A stretch of DNA of 37,903 nucleotides from Alphaproteobacteria bacterium (GCA_029861675.1 JAOTYV010000005.1:1-37903), one strand, 5' to 3'. Counted from the stretch's first letter, positions 1-7,665 are shown. A program made the numbers and translations. The notes: generated by a model not told the origin, from the sequence alone.

Positions 1-1441
1 GACCCGAGCATCCGGCATCCAGGTAGTACCCGCCGCCGCGCCGCCGGTATTTCATCTGATGGCCGGTCTTGTCTTCGCCGAGATCGTATTTGAAGCCGCG
101 CGCGATCAGCGCCTCGATCAGCTCCTTGTCGAATTCGACCATGCGTTCGACCGCCATCTGGTAACCGCGGACGATCAACGGGTAGGTCGCCGTGGCCGCG
201 AACAAGTCGCTGTCCTCAAGCGGCGCGCCCTCGTCGTAGAGGGCGTAATTCAATTTGGCGCTGGGGTCGATGCTGACCACCGTGCCCGAGCCCCGTTGAA
301 TGATCGTGGTGTCCGCGCCGTGACTGTGCAAATCCTGGGCGACATCGTGTCCGCTGTTGCCGGTGCCGAGCACCAGCGCCTTTTTGCCGCGCCATGCCGA
401 ACCGTCGGTAAAGCTGTGCGAATGGATGACCGCGCCGGCGAAATCATCCAGACCGGGAAGCGACGGCATCTTCGGAATGCCGCTGACGCCATTGGCGAAG
501 ATGACATGGCGCGGGTGCAGCGTGCGCTCGGTGCCATCCGGCCGGCGGACCACCGCGGACCAGCATTTCGCCGCATCGTCATAAGCGCCGCGCACGAATT
601 CGGTGCCGGTCCAGAAATTGATCGACATCGCATCGGCATAGGATTCGAACCAATTGCCCAACATGTCCTTGGGGATATATTTCGGCCAAGTCGGCGGAAA
701 CGGCATGTAGGGCAGGTGGTTGACGTGGATCTGGTTGTGCAGCGCCAGCGAATGGTAGCGCGTGCGCCAGCAATCCCCGATGCGGGGAAGCCGGTCGACC
801 ACCAGGGTGTCCACGTCGAGTTGGCCGAGCCGCGCCGCGATGCCGAGACCCGCCTGACCGCCGCCAACGACCAGCACAGTGGGTTCGCGGTCTTCATAAG
901 CCTGGCTCTTCAGCCGCTGATCCAGCCAGTTCTCGCCGCCAAAATTGCGGGAATACGCTTCGCCGGTCGGCCGCCGATCGCCGACGTGTTCCTCGAAACC
1001 TTTCAGTTCTTCCAGCGCGGTCAGCAGGACCCACGCCTTTACCGCCCCGAATGCCGTATCTTCGGTCACCACCCGGATCACGCCGTTACCGCGCCCGGCA
1101 TCCGTCTCGAATTCGATAATTGCTTCGATCACGTCGATCCCCAGCCGACGGGTACGACGCGGCGGCGTCCGGTTCGCGGCAATCTTGAAGCCGCGCGCAT
1201 GGACCGATTTCTGCGCCGCAACCATGCCAGCGGCGATTTTGCCGGAACCGATGAATGGGCTGATATGCCAGGTGAAGGCGACCAGATCGCGCCAGTGGCC
1301 CTCCGGCTGGAACAAATTCGCGATGGCGTCCGCGTCATTTGCACGAAGCGCGGCGTCGAAGGCATCGAGCCAATGCGACACCACCATTTCAGCACCCTCG
1401 GCAGGCCGCCCGCTCAGGGCGGCGAGATCAACATCGTTCAT
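1..1441 (-). CDS. NTF2-like / flavin-containing monooxygenase fusion, C-terminus cut by the window edge
   Basis: About 480 residues are visible; the C-terminus lies beyond base 1. Residues 1-150 look like a SnoaL/NTF2-like alpha+beta domain. From about 185 a class B flavoprotein monooxygenase follows. It has an FAD-binding GGGQAG (193-198), an FMO-type signature FAGAVIHSHSF (334-344; Phe where BVMOs have Trp) and a second Rossmann motif GTGNSG (359-364) for NADPH. Family members oxygenate soft nucleophiles or ketones using FAD, NADPH and O2; the substrate here is unknown. The ATG at 1441 follows AAGAGGA at good spacing. A promoter-like TTGACA lies upstream at 1521-1526. The gene points leftward, so its downstream neighbours are not visible. 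The NTF2-plus-FMO arrangement is common in proteobacteria. Confidence 0.9.
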   Translation of the reverse strand, partial: MNDVDLAALSGRPAEGAEMVVSHWLDAFDAALRANDADAIANLFQPEGHWRDLVAFTWHISPFIGSGKIAAGMVAAQKSVHARGFKIAANRTPPRRTRRLGIDVIEAIIEFETDAGRGNGVIRVVTEDTAFGAVKAWVLLTALEELKGFEEHVGDRRPTGEAYSRNFGGENWLDQRLKSQAYEDREPTVLVVGGGQAGLGIAARLGQLDVDTLVVDRLPRIGDCWRTRYHSLALHNQIHVNHLPYMPFPPTWPKYIPKDMLGNWFESYADAMSINFWTGTEFVRGAYDDAAKCWSAVVRRPDGTERTLHPRHVIFANGVSGIPKMPSLPGLDDFAGAVIHSHSFTDGSAWRGKKALVLGTGNSGHDVAQDLHSHGADTTIIQRGSGTVVSIDPSAKLNYALYDEGAPLEDSDLFAATATYPLIVRGYQMAVERMVEFDKELIEALIARGFKYDLGEDKTGHQMKYRRRGGGYYLDAGCSG

Positions 1442-1497
1442 GATTTTCCTCTTGTACGGGTGCCGGCCGATCCGCACGCGCGGCGCAGCACCCAAGC

Positions 1498-1526
1498 ATC
1501 AAAGGGAGTCGAATATTTATTGTCAA
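1498..1526 (-). promoter_or_regulatory. candidate sigma70 promoter of the flavin monooxygenase gene
   Basis: On the minus strand a perfect TTGACA (1526-1521) is followed, after 17 bases, by TTTGAT (1503-1498), which matches TATAAT at 4 of 6 positions. The predicted start site would leave a leader of roughly 50 bases before the ATG at 1441. Found by eye only. Confidence 0.45.
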
Positions 1527-1725
1527 GTTGCCGACACTCGGATCATCGACGAATAACGGCGAAAATTCATCCCGCGTCTACCCGGGACCCAAACCCGCAA
1601 AAATCCGATCATTCCGATTGCCGCCGCCAGGGAGGGCGCAGATGATCCAGCGCCTCTCAGAGTGCGGGGATGGAAAAAAGAGCCACCTCGCGCCGGACTG
1701 CGATCATCCTTGTATGAGGTTGGTC

Positions 1726-2136
1726 TCAACGCTTCCGTTTCGAGGCCGTCGGCGCGCCCTTGGCGACAAAACGATGTCCTTCGACCAACTTCAGCAGGTC
1801 GAAAGAACTGATAATTCCAACAACCCGTTTCTCGTGGGTGACCACGATATGGTGAATCTTGTGCCTCCGCATGGCCCGCGCGGCGGCGCTCGCGTCATTG
1901 TACGCCGGCACGGTTCGCACGTCCTGCGTCATGAACTGGCGTACCGGTGTGCCACTCTTCAATTCACTCGCCAGGTCCGCAGACGTTACGATGCCGAGAG
2001 CCTCATCGTCCGGCCCCACAATGGGCACGGCATGAATGCGATTCCGCTGCAGGAGTGCACGCACGTGCTCGACCGTGTGATGCGGTTGCGCGGAAACAAC
2101 CCGTTTTGCCATTACATCAGCGATTTTGACGTTCAT
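1726..2136 (-). CDS. tandem CBS-domain protein
   Basis: This 136-residue protein is almost entirely two CBS motifs (about 1-58 and 68-125), each with the usual V-x-x-x-D/N-x-x-x-A-x-x-x-M/L and G-I-x-(S/T)-x-x-D-L pattern (GIVTSADL, GIISSFDL). A CBS pair forms a Bateman module that binds adenosyl ligands such as AMP, ATP or SAM. Stand-alone proteins of this size are energy or redox sensors or regulators of partner enzymes, and the partner cannot be identified here. The tail is basic (SKRKR). The start ATG has GGAG six bases upstream. A perfect TTGAT-N4-ATCAA box lies about 120 bp upstream, so induction at low oxygen by an FNR/FixK-type regulator is likely. The gene appears monocistronic. Confidence 0.85.
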   Translation of the reverse strand: MNVKIADVMAKRVVSAQPHHTVEHVRALLQRNRIHAVPIVGPDDEALGIVTSADLASELKSGTPVRQFMTQDVRTVPAYNDASAAARAMRRHKIHHIVVTHEKRVVGIISSFDLLKLVEGHRFVAKGAPTASKRKR

Positions 2137-2461
2137 GCTTTTCTCCGCCGTTCAATTTGCGTCGCATAATCGCCCCCGATCATCGGGTAGGAGACATGCA
2201 AGCCATGTTTCAAACTCTTCGGATTTTGAGGATCTTATTCGCCGCCATCATTGATTCTAATCAAATGATAATTCGACGCTCGGGTGCACCGACAGCGTTG
2301 AGCGTTCGCGCCGTAACGGCGGCGGTTGTGCAACCATTTCAAGGTTTGACCAAGGAATTGGCGGTTCGGATCAGAAGCGGCAGGAGCGCCGGCCTCTCCT
2401 CGTTGATTGAGTAGGTTCGCTGAAAGCATTGCCGCGGGCTTCGCCAGCAGCTGCCTTCCAC
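2137..2461. other. 325-bp gap between the peroxiredoxin and CBS genes; regulatory region
   Basis: The stretch contains an FNR-type box at 2251-2264 and, on the minus strand, CAAAAT where a class II -10 would fall. Two ORFs cross it (plus strand 2157-2414, minus strand 2235-2465). Neither resembles a known family or has convincing coding character. I treat it as the leader and promoter of the CBS gene. Confidence 0.5.
2251..2264 (-). promoter_or_regulatory. FNR/Anr/FixK-type box upstream of the CBS-domain gene
   Basis: TTGATTCTAATCAA is a perfect TTGAT-N4-ATCAA palindrome, the consensus of FNR/Anr/FixK regulators. Read toward the CBS gene (minus strand), placing the box at -41.5 puts the hexamer CAAAAT (4 of 6 to TATAAT) in the -10 position, the geometry of a class II activated promoter. 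The only gene downstream in that direction is the CBS gene at 2136. The start site is predicted near 2216. Confidence 0.6.
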
Positions 2462-2971
2462 TCATCCTAACTCGTATTCCGCCTTCATTTGCAGCGCGTC
2501 GTCGGCTCGGGTGCAGGAGAAGGTCAGGACGTTGGGTTCGATCCGAAAATGCTGGATGACGCCATCCTGCGTGACCATCATGAAGCGTTCGCTGCGCTCG
2601 CCCAAATGCAGCAATGGCATCTTCGAGGCCAGCCCGAGCGAGCGGGAAAACGAGAGATTGCCGTCCGACAGAAACTGGACTCTACGATCCGGGTCGAGTT
2701 GGCGCGCCCATTCGTCGAGCACGAACGGATCGTTGGCGGCGATACAGACCAATTTCGAGAAGCCGCTCTTTTTCAACCGCTCGGCATTGCCGATAAAATC
2801 CGGAAGATGCTGCTTCGTGCAGATGGGCGTGAACGCGCCGGGAACGCCAATCGTAACGACCCGTTCACTCGCGTACACTTGCGCCGATTCGACCGTCTGC
2901 AGAGTGCCGGCTTCCATGTAGCCCAGCGTCGCATCCGGAATTCGGCGCCCGATTAAGTTTTCAGAATTCAA
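2462..2971 (-). CDS. Prx5-type peroxiredoxin (AhpC/TSA superfamily)
   Basis: This 169-residue protein spans a full Prx5 domain. It should reduce H2O2 and organic peroxides with thiol from glutathione/glutaredoxin or thioredoxin. The peroxidatic cysteine is C51 in GVPGAFTPICTKQHLP, with the conserved Pro44 and Thr48. A late cysteine (about 153, TFSC) sits near the resolving position of atypical 2-Cys Prx5 proteins, so a 2-Cys cycle is possible but unproven. The start is TTG at 2971 with only a weak GGCGG upstream. The next in-frame Met (residue 19) would remove the first conserved strand (IPDATL), so TTG or another non-ATG start is preferred. The gene is followed by the CBS gene after a gap with its own promoter, so the two are probably separate units. 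Confidence 0.88.
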   Translation of the reverse strand: MNSENLIGRRIPDATLGYMEAGTLQTVESAQVYASERVVTIGVPGAFTPICTKQHLPDFIGNAERLKKSGFSKLVCIAANDPFVLDEWARQLDPDRRVQFLSDGNLSFSRSLGLASKMPLLHLGERSERFMMVTQDGVIQHFRIEPNVLTFSCTRADDALQMKAEYELG

Positions 2972-3131
2972 TGATCTGCCGCCGGGTGGTGAAGCTGACA
3001 GTGACCATCGATCAATCGGATTAAATTATGCTTAACGGCCAGTCTTAGCGACCAGGACACATCGTTCCTAAATGGGCAACAGTAGCGAATCCCCGCTTAC
3101 ACCATTACCGTCGATAGGAAACATGCGGTGA

Positions 3132-3923
3132 TCAGTAAAAGACGCCGGGCGTGGACCCGCCATCGACGCCGATCGCCTGACCGGTGACGGCCGCCGCATG
3201 CGGCGAGGCGAGAAACAGCACCATCGGCGCGATATCGCTTGGCTCCACGATGCGGCCGATCGGGAAGTTCGCCGTGAAGGTCGCCTCCGCTTCGGCGAGG
3301 CTGATGCCGCGTTCCTTGGCCCGCGCCTCCAGCCGCGCCGGGTAGCGGTCGGTCTTGGTGAAAGGCGGATGCACCACATTAACGGTGATGTTTTCGGGCC
3401 CGACATCGTTGCTTAGATGTTTGACGAAGTTGGTCATCGCGGAATTGCCGAGGCCGCTCGGCAGCGATGCCTTGCCCGCGGCGCGGGCGGCCGACCCGCC
3501 GATGCATATAATCCGGCCCCCGCCGGCCTTTCGGAACCAGGACAGCGCGGCGCGGCTGCAGCGCATATAGGCCAGCGTCTTGCCGGTCAGCCGCTCCATG
3601 AGCTGCTCGTCCGTCAGGGTTTCGAGCCCCCCGCTGACACTGGTCGACGCGTTGTTCACCAGCACGTCGAGCCCGCCGAACGCGGCCGCGGTTTCCTCAA
3701 CCGCCCGGCTGCACCCCTCGGCCGTGAACAAATCCGCTGCGATGGCGAGACCCTTGACGCCCGTCGCCTCGATCTCACCCTTTACCGCCGCCAGCGCATC
3801 GGTATCCCGGCCGACGATCGCGACATTCGCACCCTCCCCGGCAAATGCCAGCGCAATCGCCCGCCCGATCCCGCGGTTGCCGCCGGTGACGACGACGGAT
3901 TTGTTTTTCAGCTCCATGTCCAT
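3132..3923 (-). CDS. divergent short-chain dehydrogenase/reductase lacking YxxxK
   Basis: This 263-residue Rossmann-fold SDR has the cofactor loop TGGNRGIG (13-20), NNAS (90-93), the Ser of the catalytic strand (S144 in IGGSAA) and a typical C-terminus (VDGGSTPG). The active-site Tyr and Lys of YxxxK are absent: the aligned segment is SGLGN (156-160), so Tyr becomes Ser and Lys becomes Asn. A subgroup of SDRs with a GN-x-A-(L/M) signature in this place is known, so this is probably a subfamily trait and not decay. Classical hydride-transfer chemistry by Tyr/Lys is nevertheless unlikely as written. The start ATG is 3923 (a second ATG lies two codons in). The CDO-like gene lies 27 bp upstream on the same strand, which suggests an operon. 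Confidence 0.85.
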   Translation of the reverse strand: MDMELKNKSVVVTGGNRGIGRAIALAFAGEGANVAIVGRDTDALAAVKGEIEATGVKGLAIAADLFTAEGCSRAVEETAAAFGGLDVLVNNASTSVSGGLETLTDEQLMERLTGKTLAYMRCSRAALSWFRKAGGGRIICIGGSAARAAGKASLPSGLGNSAMTNFVKHLSNDVGPENITVNVVHPPFTKTDRYPARLEARAKERGISLAEAEATFTANFPIGRIVEPSDIAPMVLFLASPHAAAVTGQAIGVDGGSTPGVFY

Positions 3924-3950
3924 GAGGTGATTTCCTATTCTCGTGGGATT

Positions 3951-4538
3951 TCAAATATCCGCCGCGCCCGCGGCCAGCCCGGCGTTATAGCGTGCCTCGG
4001 CGGTACGAAAGACGGCGCGCGTATGTTCCATATCCCAGGGCTGCTCGGTCAGCGTCTCGTGATCCCACTGGCTGCGCGGTTCGGGCGGATTGAAGAAGTC
4101 GGCGCCATAGACGTGAATGGCGCTGGTCAATTTGGTGATCGGGTTGGCCACCGAGTGGATGATGTCCGGTCCCAGGGTCGCCACCTGCCCCGGCCCCATG
4201 GATTCGGCGCCCGCGGCCTCAATATGTGGGCCGGCGCCCCCATCGGCTTCGAGCTGCCGCCAGAACATATTGTCCTCGCGCCCGCTGTAAATACCGATCA
4301 CGGCGAACATTTTATGGTTATGCGGCAACAACGTCATGCAGGGCGCCCAGACGAAATTGATCACCGTCAGATCGTCCGCATGATGCAGCGGATAGACGCT
4401 GGCTTTGGTCGGCTCGCCGAGCTCGGCGATAATGCCGGATGGATCGGCCACCGCCTCCAGCATGAGTTCACGCACCGCGCGCTGCCCTTCCCCAACGGCT
4501 GCCTTGCAGTCGTCCACAAAACGATCCTTCTGGAACAC
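3951..4538 (-). CDS. cysteine dioxygenase-like cupin (thiol dioxygenase family)
   Basis: This 195-residue single-domain cupin has the metal triad of the cysteine dioxygenase/3-mercaptopropionate dioxygenase family: H73 and H75 in PHNHKMFAVIG and H128 in PDIIHSV. GREDN follows, as in bacterial thiol dioxygenases. These Fe(II) enzymes oxidise a small thiol to a sulfinate with O2. Which thiol is used cannot be read here, and the human-type Cys of the Cys-Tyr crosslink is not evident. Translation starts at GTG (4538), nine bases after GAGGAG. An ATG one base after that SD is in the wrong frame. It is probably co-transcribed with the divergent SDR 27 bp downstream. Prx5 and a selenocysteine GST nearby make this a small thiol/redox neighbourhood. 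Confidence 0.8.
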   Translation of the reverse strand: MFQKDRFVDDCKAAVGEGQRAVRELMLEAVADPSGIIAELGEPTKASVYPLHHADDLTVINFVWAPCMTLLPHNHKMFAVIGIYSGREDNMFWRQLEADGGAGPHIEAAGAESMGPGQVATLGPDIIHSVANPITKLTSAIHVYGADFFNPPEPRSQWDHETLTEQPWDMEHTRAVFRTAEARYNAGLAAGAADI

Positions 4539-4775
4539 TGAAACATTCTCCTCGGCTGGGTCATCACGGCACCCACCCTATCCGAATGCCGGTACAGGAC
4601 GCAAAGGGGGGGCGTTTTATCGGTAAACGCAGTTGGATCAAGACCAATTGGCGGAGGGACCAGCCCGTCAGCGCGGCGCCGTGCGAGACGGCCGCGCGCC
4701 GCTGTTCGTTAACACCAAGGCTTTCCAGCCGGACGCCAATCCGGCCGGCCGGAATGCCGGGACGGCCTAACCGGC

Positions 4776-5474
4776 TTATTCGGCCGCGGCGCTTTCCGTC
4801 TCGAACAACGTCCCCACATGGAATTCGCGCCGCTTCAGGCTGGCGACAAATTCATCTGGAAAACTCGGCGCGACGGAGCCGGTCACGCCCTCATTCGACA
4901 GCAAAGCGTCCGACCAGGCCTGGACCAGCGGAAAATCCTTCAGCAGACCGGTTTGAAGCTTGGCTTCGACGAAGGCAAAGCGTTGCAGAAACGGAGCATA
5001 GGCCGCGTCTACCAGACACAAGGCATCGCCGCTGAAATAGGGTCCGTCGTTGCCGCGCTCTTTGGCGATCGCCGCTTCCAGTTTCGCCACCCGCTGCGGG
5101 GCGGCTTCCAGCCCTTTCCGCAGCTCTTCAGTGGTCTTGGTGTAGTAGATGCCGCTCAATCCGCGTGCGAAATCCGGGACGAAGTCGGTCCAGGCACGAT
5201 GGCGCGCCCGCTGGATGGCATCCTCCGGATGAAGTCTCGGCGCGGTGACTTCATCGAGATATTCGGCGATGGCATTCGATTCGAACAACGGTTGTTCGTC
5301 GACCACCAGAACCGGCACCTTGCCATGCGGTGAAATCTTCAGAAACCAATCGGGTTTTTCCCGGAGATTTATGTAAGTCACCTCGAAATCCACGGATTTG
5401 GCACGCAAAACGATCACGGCGCGCTGAACCCAGGGTCAAGTGACCGAGCTGATCAGATGATATTTCTTGGCCAT
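4776..5474 (-). CDS. glutathione S-transferase with in-frame UGA at the catalytic Cys: probable selenoprotein
   Basis: The frame reads as a 232-residue GST if the TGA at 5436-5438 (codon 13) is decoded as selenocysteine. The N-terminus is then MAKKYHLISSVT-U-PWVQRAVIVL, with U exactly where Cys-GSTs have the Cys of CPWVQR. The ATG at 5474 is preceded by GAGG at six-base spacing. The remaining GST landmarks are intact: KVPVLVV with the cis-Pro (about residue 54), the ES pair binding the gamma-glutamyl group (65-66), and an all-helical C-terminal domain. Starting after the TGA (ATC at 5417, an improbable start) would delete the first strand and the active site. A SECIS-like hairpin follows the UGA (5401-5424). 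The gene is monocistronic. Alternatives are a nonsense mutation or sequencing error, but the exact Cys position argues against both. SelA/B/C/D are not in this window. Confidence 0.85.
5401..5424 (-). promoter_or_regulatory. candidate bacterial SECIS hairpin for the GST gene
   Basis: On the mRNA, bases 12-17 after the UGA (GCGCGC) pair with bases 30-35 (GCGUGC). This gives six base pairs, one of them G-U, closing a 12-base loop that begins C-G. The loop starts 17 bases after the UGA and has a G within its first two positions. As I remember the published bSECIS model (spacing about 16-37 bases, loop 3-14 bases, early G), all three criteria are met. GC-rich coding DNA makes short hairpins common, so this is supporting evidence and not proof. 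Confidence 0.55.
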
Positions 5475-5590
5475 GGAAAACCTCATATTTGCGCCCGCCC
5501 CCGGCCCATCCAAAGGCAAAGGCGCCAAGGCTAAGAACCCTAGCTCAATTAAGCCCGATTGGCACAAGTTTTGGATTTAGGAACGGAGAG

Positions 5591-6289
5591 TCAGGCGGCC
5601 TGCGGCACCGCATAGAGGGCAATCGCCACGAAGTGGCAGATGCTGCCCGCCAACACCCACAGGTGCCAGATTGCATGGTTAAAGGGCAGGCTGCGCCAGA
5701 GGTAGAAGACGACGCCCAAGGTATACGCGATCCCGCCGGACAGGATCAGCCAGGAGCCCGCGGTCCCCATATGCTCGAAAAACGTATCGACCCAAAAGAA
5801 CCCCAGCCATCCCATGATGAGGAATACGGGCACGAGGAACCAATGCGGACGGCCGAGCCAAAGGCGGACCGAAATACCGATAATCGCCAAGCCCCAGATA
5901 ATGCCGAACAGGACCCAACCGAGAGGCTGCGGAAAAGCGAGCAGGGTAATTGGCGTATAGGTGCCCGCAATCAATAAAAATATTGCGCAATGATCAAATG
6001 CAAGAAAAAGCGATTTGGTCGGCAGATGCCAGCTCCCGTGATGAACCGACGACGAAAAAAAAGTCAGAAACAGCGTGCTGCCGTATACCGAGCTGGCGAC
6101 GATGGCCCAGGCACTGCCCGTGCTCGCCGCAATCACGACAAGCAGCGCCAGCGCCGCCGCCGCCAGGACGGCGCCAATACCATGCGTAACCGCATTCGCG
6201 AATTCTTCGTAAAAGGTCTCGCCGTCACGCTCCATCGCGGCCCGAATAGTCTGACCGACCGTGGAAACTGCGGAATTCCGAGGATGTAT
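5591..6289 (-). CDS. hemolysin III family (YqfA/PAQR-like) membrane protein
   Basis: About seven hydrophobic segments cover nearly the whole protein. The family signatures are present: the N-terminal EEFANAVTHGIGA, SSSVHHGSWH with its metal-binding-type Ser/His, FDHCAIFLLIAGTYTP, and the C-terminal FNHAIWHLWVLAG..CHF. These conserved His, Ser and Asp residues match the zinc site of the CREST/PAQR hydrolase superfamily. The bacterial proteins are inner-membrane proteins of unclear function, and the hemolysin name is historical. The start is uncertain: 6289 (GGA eight bases upstream) is used here, and ATG 6235, 18 codons further in, also fits family length. An upstream frame open to 6355 adds residues unlike the family. 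It appears to be a single-gene unit. Confidence 0.85.
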   Translation of the reverse strand: MHPRNSAVSTVGQTIRAAMERDGETFYEEFANAVTHGIGAVLAAAALALLVVIAASTGSAWAIVASSVYGSTLFLTFFSSSVHHGSWHLPTKSLFLAFDHCAIFLLIAGTYTPITLLAFPQPLGWVLFGIIWGLAIIGISVRLWLGRPHWFLVPVFLIMGWLGFFWVDTFFEHMGTAGSWLILSGGIAYTLGVVFYLWRSLPFNHAIWHLWVLAGSICHFVAIALYAVPQAA

Positions 6290-6442
6290 CATCAATCTCA
6301 TCCACCAACTTGACATCCTATTAGGCCATTGCGAGCATTCGAATGCCATACACATTTAGGATGATAGGCGTGATTTTTTTAATGGATATTTGAAGCAGCC
6401 GGCGCACGGCGGTCGCAGAGGCGCTATATCTTGTTTCAGCGC

Positions 6443-6949
6443 CTAACGGCCGCGAATACAGTCCTGTTTCGCGGTATATTTGCGGGCTGAATCCACCAGG
6501 AACCGTCCCTCCATCGCCGACCGGCCGATCAGCAACGGATAGCGCAGATTGGAGCGATTGGAGAGGGTGACCGCTACATCCCTGAACGTTCCGCCGAGAC
6601 ACAGCGCGAGCATGACCACCGGCCTATTCAACCCTTTGAGGCCGCTGCGCTTCACCTTGACGGTCCGAACAACCGGTCTCTCGAGTACCGCCGCATTGCC
6701 TGCCCGGTCCACGATCGAGAAGCGCACCCATGGCCGGCCGTTTTGCTCGAACCGGGCGATTTTCAAGGCATCGATGGAGGTGGTCTGCGCCCCGGTATCC
6801 AATTTCGCTTTCAGTTTCAGCATTTCGGGCAAAACCATGACGTGTTCGGCCCAACCCAATGGCCGCGGACCGGATCCGGCCGCAGGGTAAATCGCCCCGC
6901 AAACCGCACACGCGATACAAAATACGAGAAAATACAAATTCCGTTTCAT
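6443..6949 (-). CDS. secreted retropepsin-like protein (PF05618, 'ATP-dependent zinc protease' / RimB-like)
   Basis: The 168-residue protein begins with a signal peptide (MKRNLYFLVFCIACAVCGAIYPAAGSG). A compact domain follows with KAKLDTGAQTTSIDA, the DTGA active-site loop of retroviral-type aspartic proteases, and YPLLIGRSAMEGRFLVD near the C-terminus. This is the family once annotated as ATP-dependent zinc protease and linked in several bacteria to RimK. The signal peptide indicates a periplasmic or lipid-anchored version, acting away from cytosolic RimK. No RimK or transglutaminase-like partner lies beside it. It is transcribed divergently from the Sel1-repeat gene. Confidence 0.8.
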   Translation of the reverse strand: MKRNLYFLVFCIACAVCGAIYPAAGSGPRPLGWAEHVMVLPEMLKLKAKLDTGAQTTSIDALKIARFEQNGRPWVRFSIVDRAGNAAVLERPVVRTVKVKRSGLKGLNRPVVMLALCLGGTFRDVAVTLSNRSNLRYPLLIGRSAMEGRFLVDSARKYTAKQDCIRGR

Positions 6950-7116
6950 GCTTTCACGCTGCCGGTCTCAACTGCATATGGTATAATGATGATATCAGAC
7001 GATGCCCACCGCCCCGCGATTTATTCTCACCAAGGCCAGCGACCCTGATAGCAGCCGCCACGATTTCCCCAACACTCAAGATAGCCCGGCTCTTCAGCCT
7101 GATCGCACTCCTGCAC

Positions 7117-7665
7117 GCGATGAGCGCCCTGTCGGCCACTGCCGGTTTCGACGAAGGGGCCCGTGCGTTCGGGACAAAGGATTACGCGACTGCATTGCGG
7201 TCATTTCGGGCGGAGGCCGACCGGGGCCATGCGGGCGCGCAATATTATCTCGGCCGGATGTACCTTTTGGGAGAAGGCGTCTCCGCCGACTACAAGCGGG
7301 CGGCAGCCTATTTCACGGCCGCCGCGACGAAGGGCAATGCGGACGCGCAATTTTATCTCGGCACGCTGCACTATCTTGGAGAAGGCGTATCGAAGGACTA
7401 TACTAAGGCCCTCCTCTGGTACCGGCGGGCAGCCGCGCAGGGCGACCGGGCCGCGCAATATTCGCTCGGCGTCATGCACGCGGCCGGCGAAGGCGTCCCC
7501 AAAAGTACCGTGCGGGCCCGAATGTGGTTCAATCTGGCGGCGCAATCGGGTTTGCGGGCGGCCGTGAAATTCAAGGATGTGCTGGCGCGTTCGATGACGC
7601 CCGGCGAAATCGCCGAGGCCGACCGGCTGGCGCGCGACCGAAAACGGACGCCAAATAAACCGTAG
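7117..7665 (+). CDS. Sel1-repeat protein, exported; true start codon unclear
   Basis: Three consecutive Sel1-type repeats (about 36 residues each, pattern A-Q-x-x-L-G-x-M-Y-x-x-G-x-G-V-x-x-D-Y-x-x-A) form a TPR-like solenoid for protein-protein contacts. The first ATG that fits is 7117, but the frame upstream of it encodes KIARLFSLIALLHAMSALSATA, a textbook signal peptide. No ATG, GTG or TTG lies in frame between 6961 and 7117. A non-standard start such as CTG 7045 (AAGG nine bases upstream) may therefore be used. A TATAAT at 6982-6987 suggests transcription begins near 6994, which would exclude the far-upstream ATG at 6859. It converges with the histidine kinase gene. A second, longer Sel1 protein lies at 25.3 kb. 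Confidence 0.75.
   Translation, partial: AMSALSATAGFDEGARAFGTKDYATALRSFRAEADRGHAGAQYYLGRMYLLGEGVSADYKRAAAYFTAAATKGNADAQFYLGTLHYLGEGVSKDYTKALLWYRRAAAQGDRAAQYSLGVMHAAGEGVPKSTVRARMWFNLAAQSGLRAAVKFKDVLARSMTPGEIAEADRLARDRKRTPNKP

Noticed and set aside
59..1645. 528-residue plus-strand open frame opposite the flavin monooxygenase
   Set aside because: The minus strand has clear FAD and NADPH motifs in continuous frame; the plus frame has none.
2235..2465. 76-codon minus-strand ORF whose ATG overlaps the peroxiredoxin stop (ATGA)
   Set aside because: The overlap looks like coupling, but the product is low-complexity and basic, resembles no family, and crosses the FNR-type box.
5417..5417. Start of the GST downstream of the TGA
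   Set aside because: The codon there is ATC, an improbable start with no ribosome site, and it would remove the first strand and the active-site motif that are intact upstream in the same frame.
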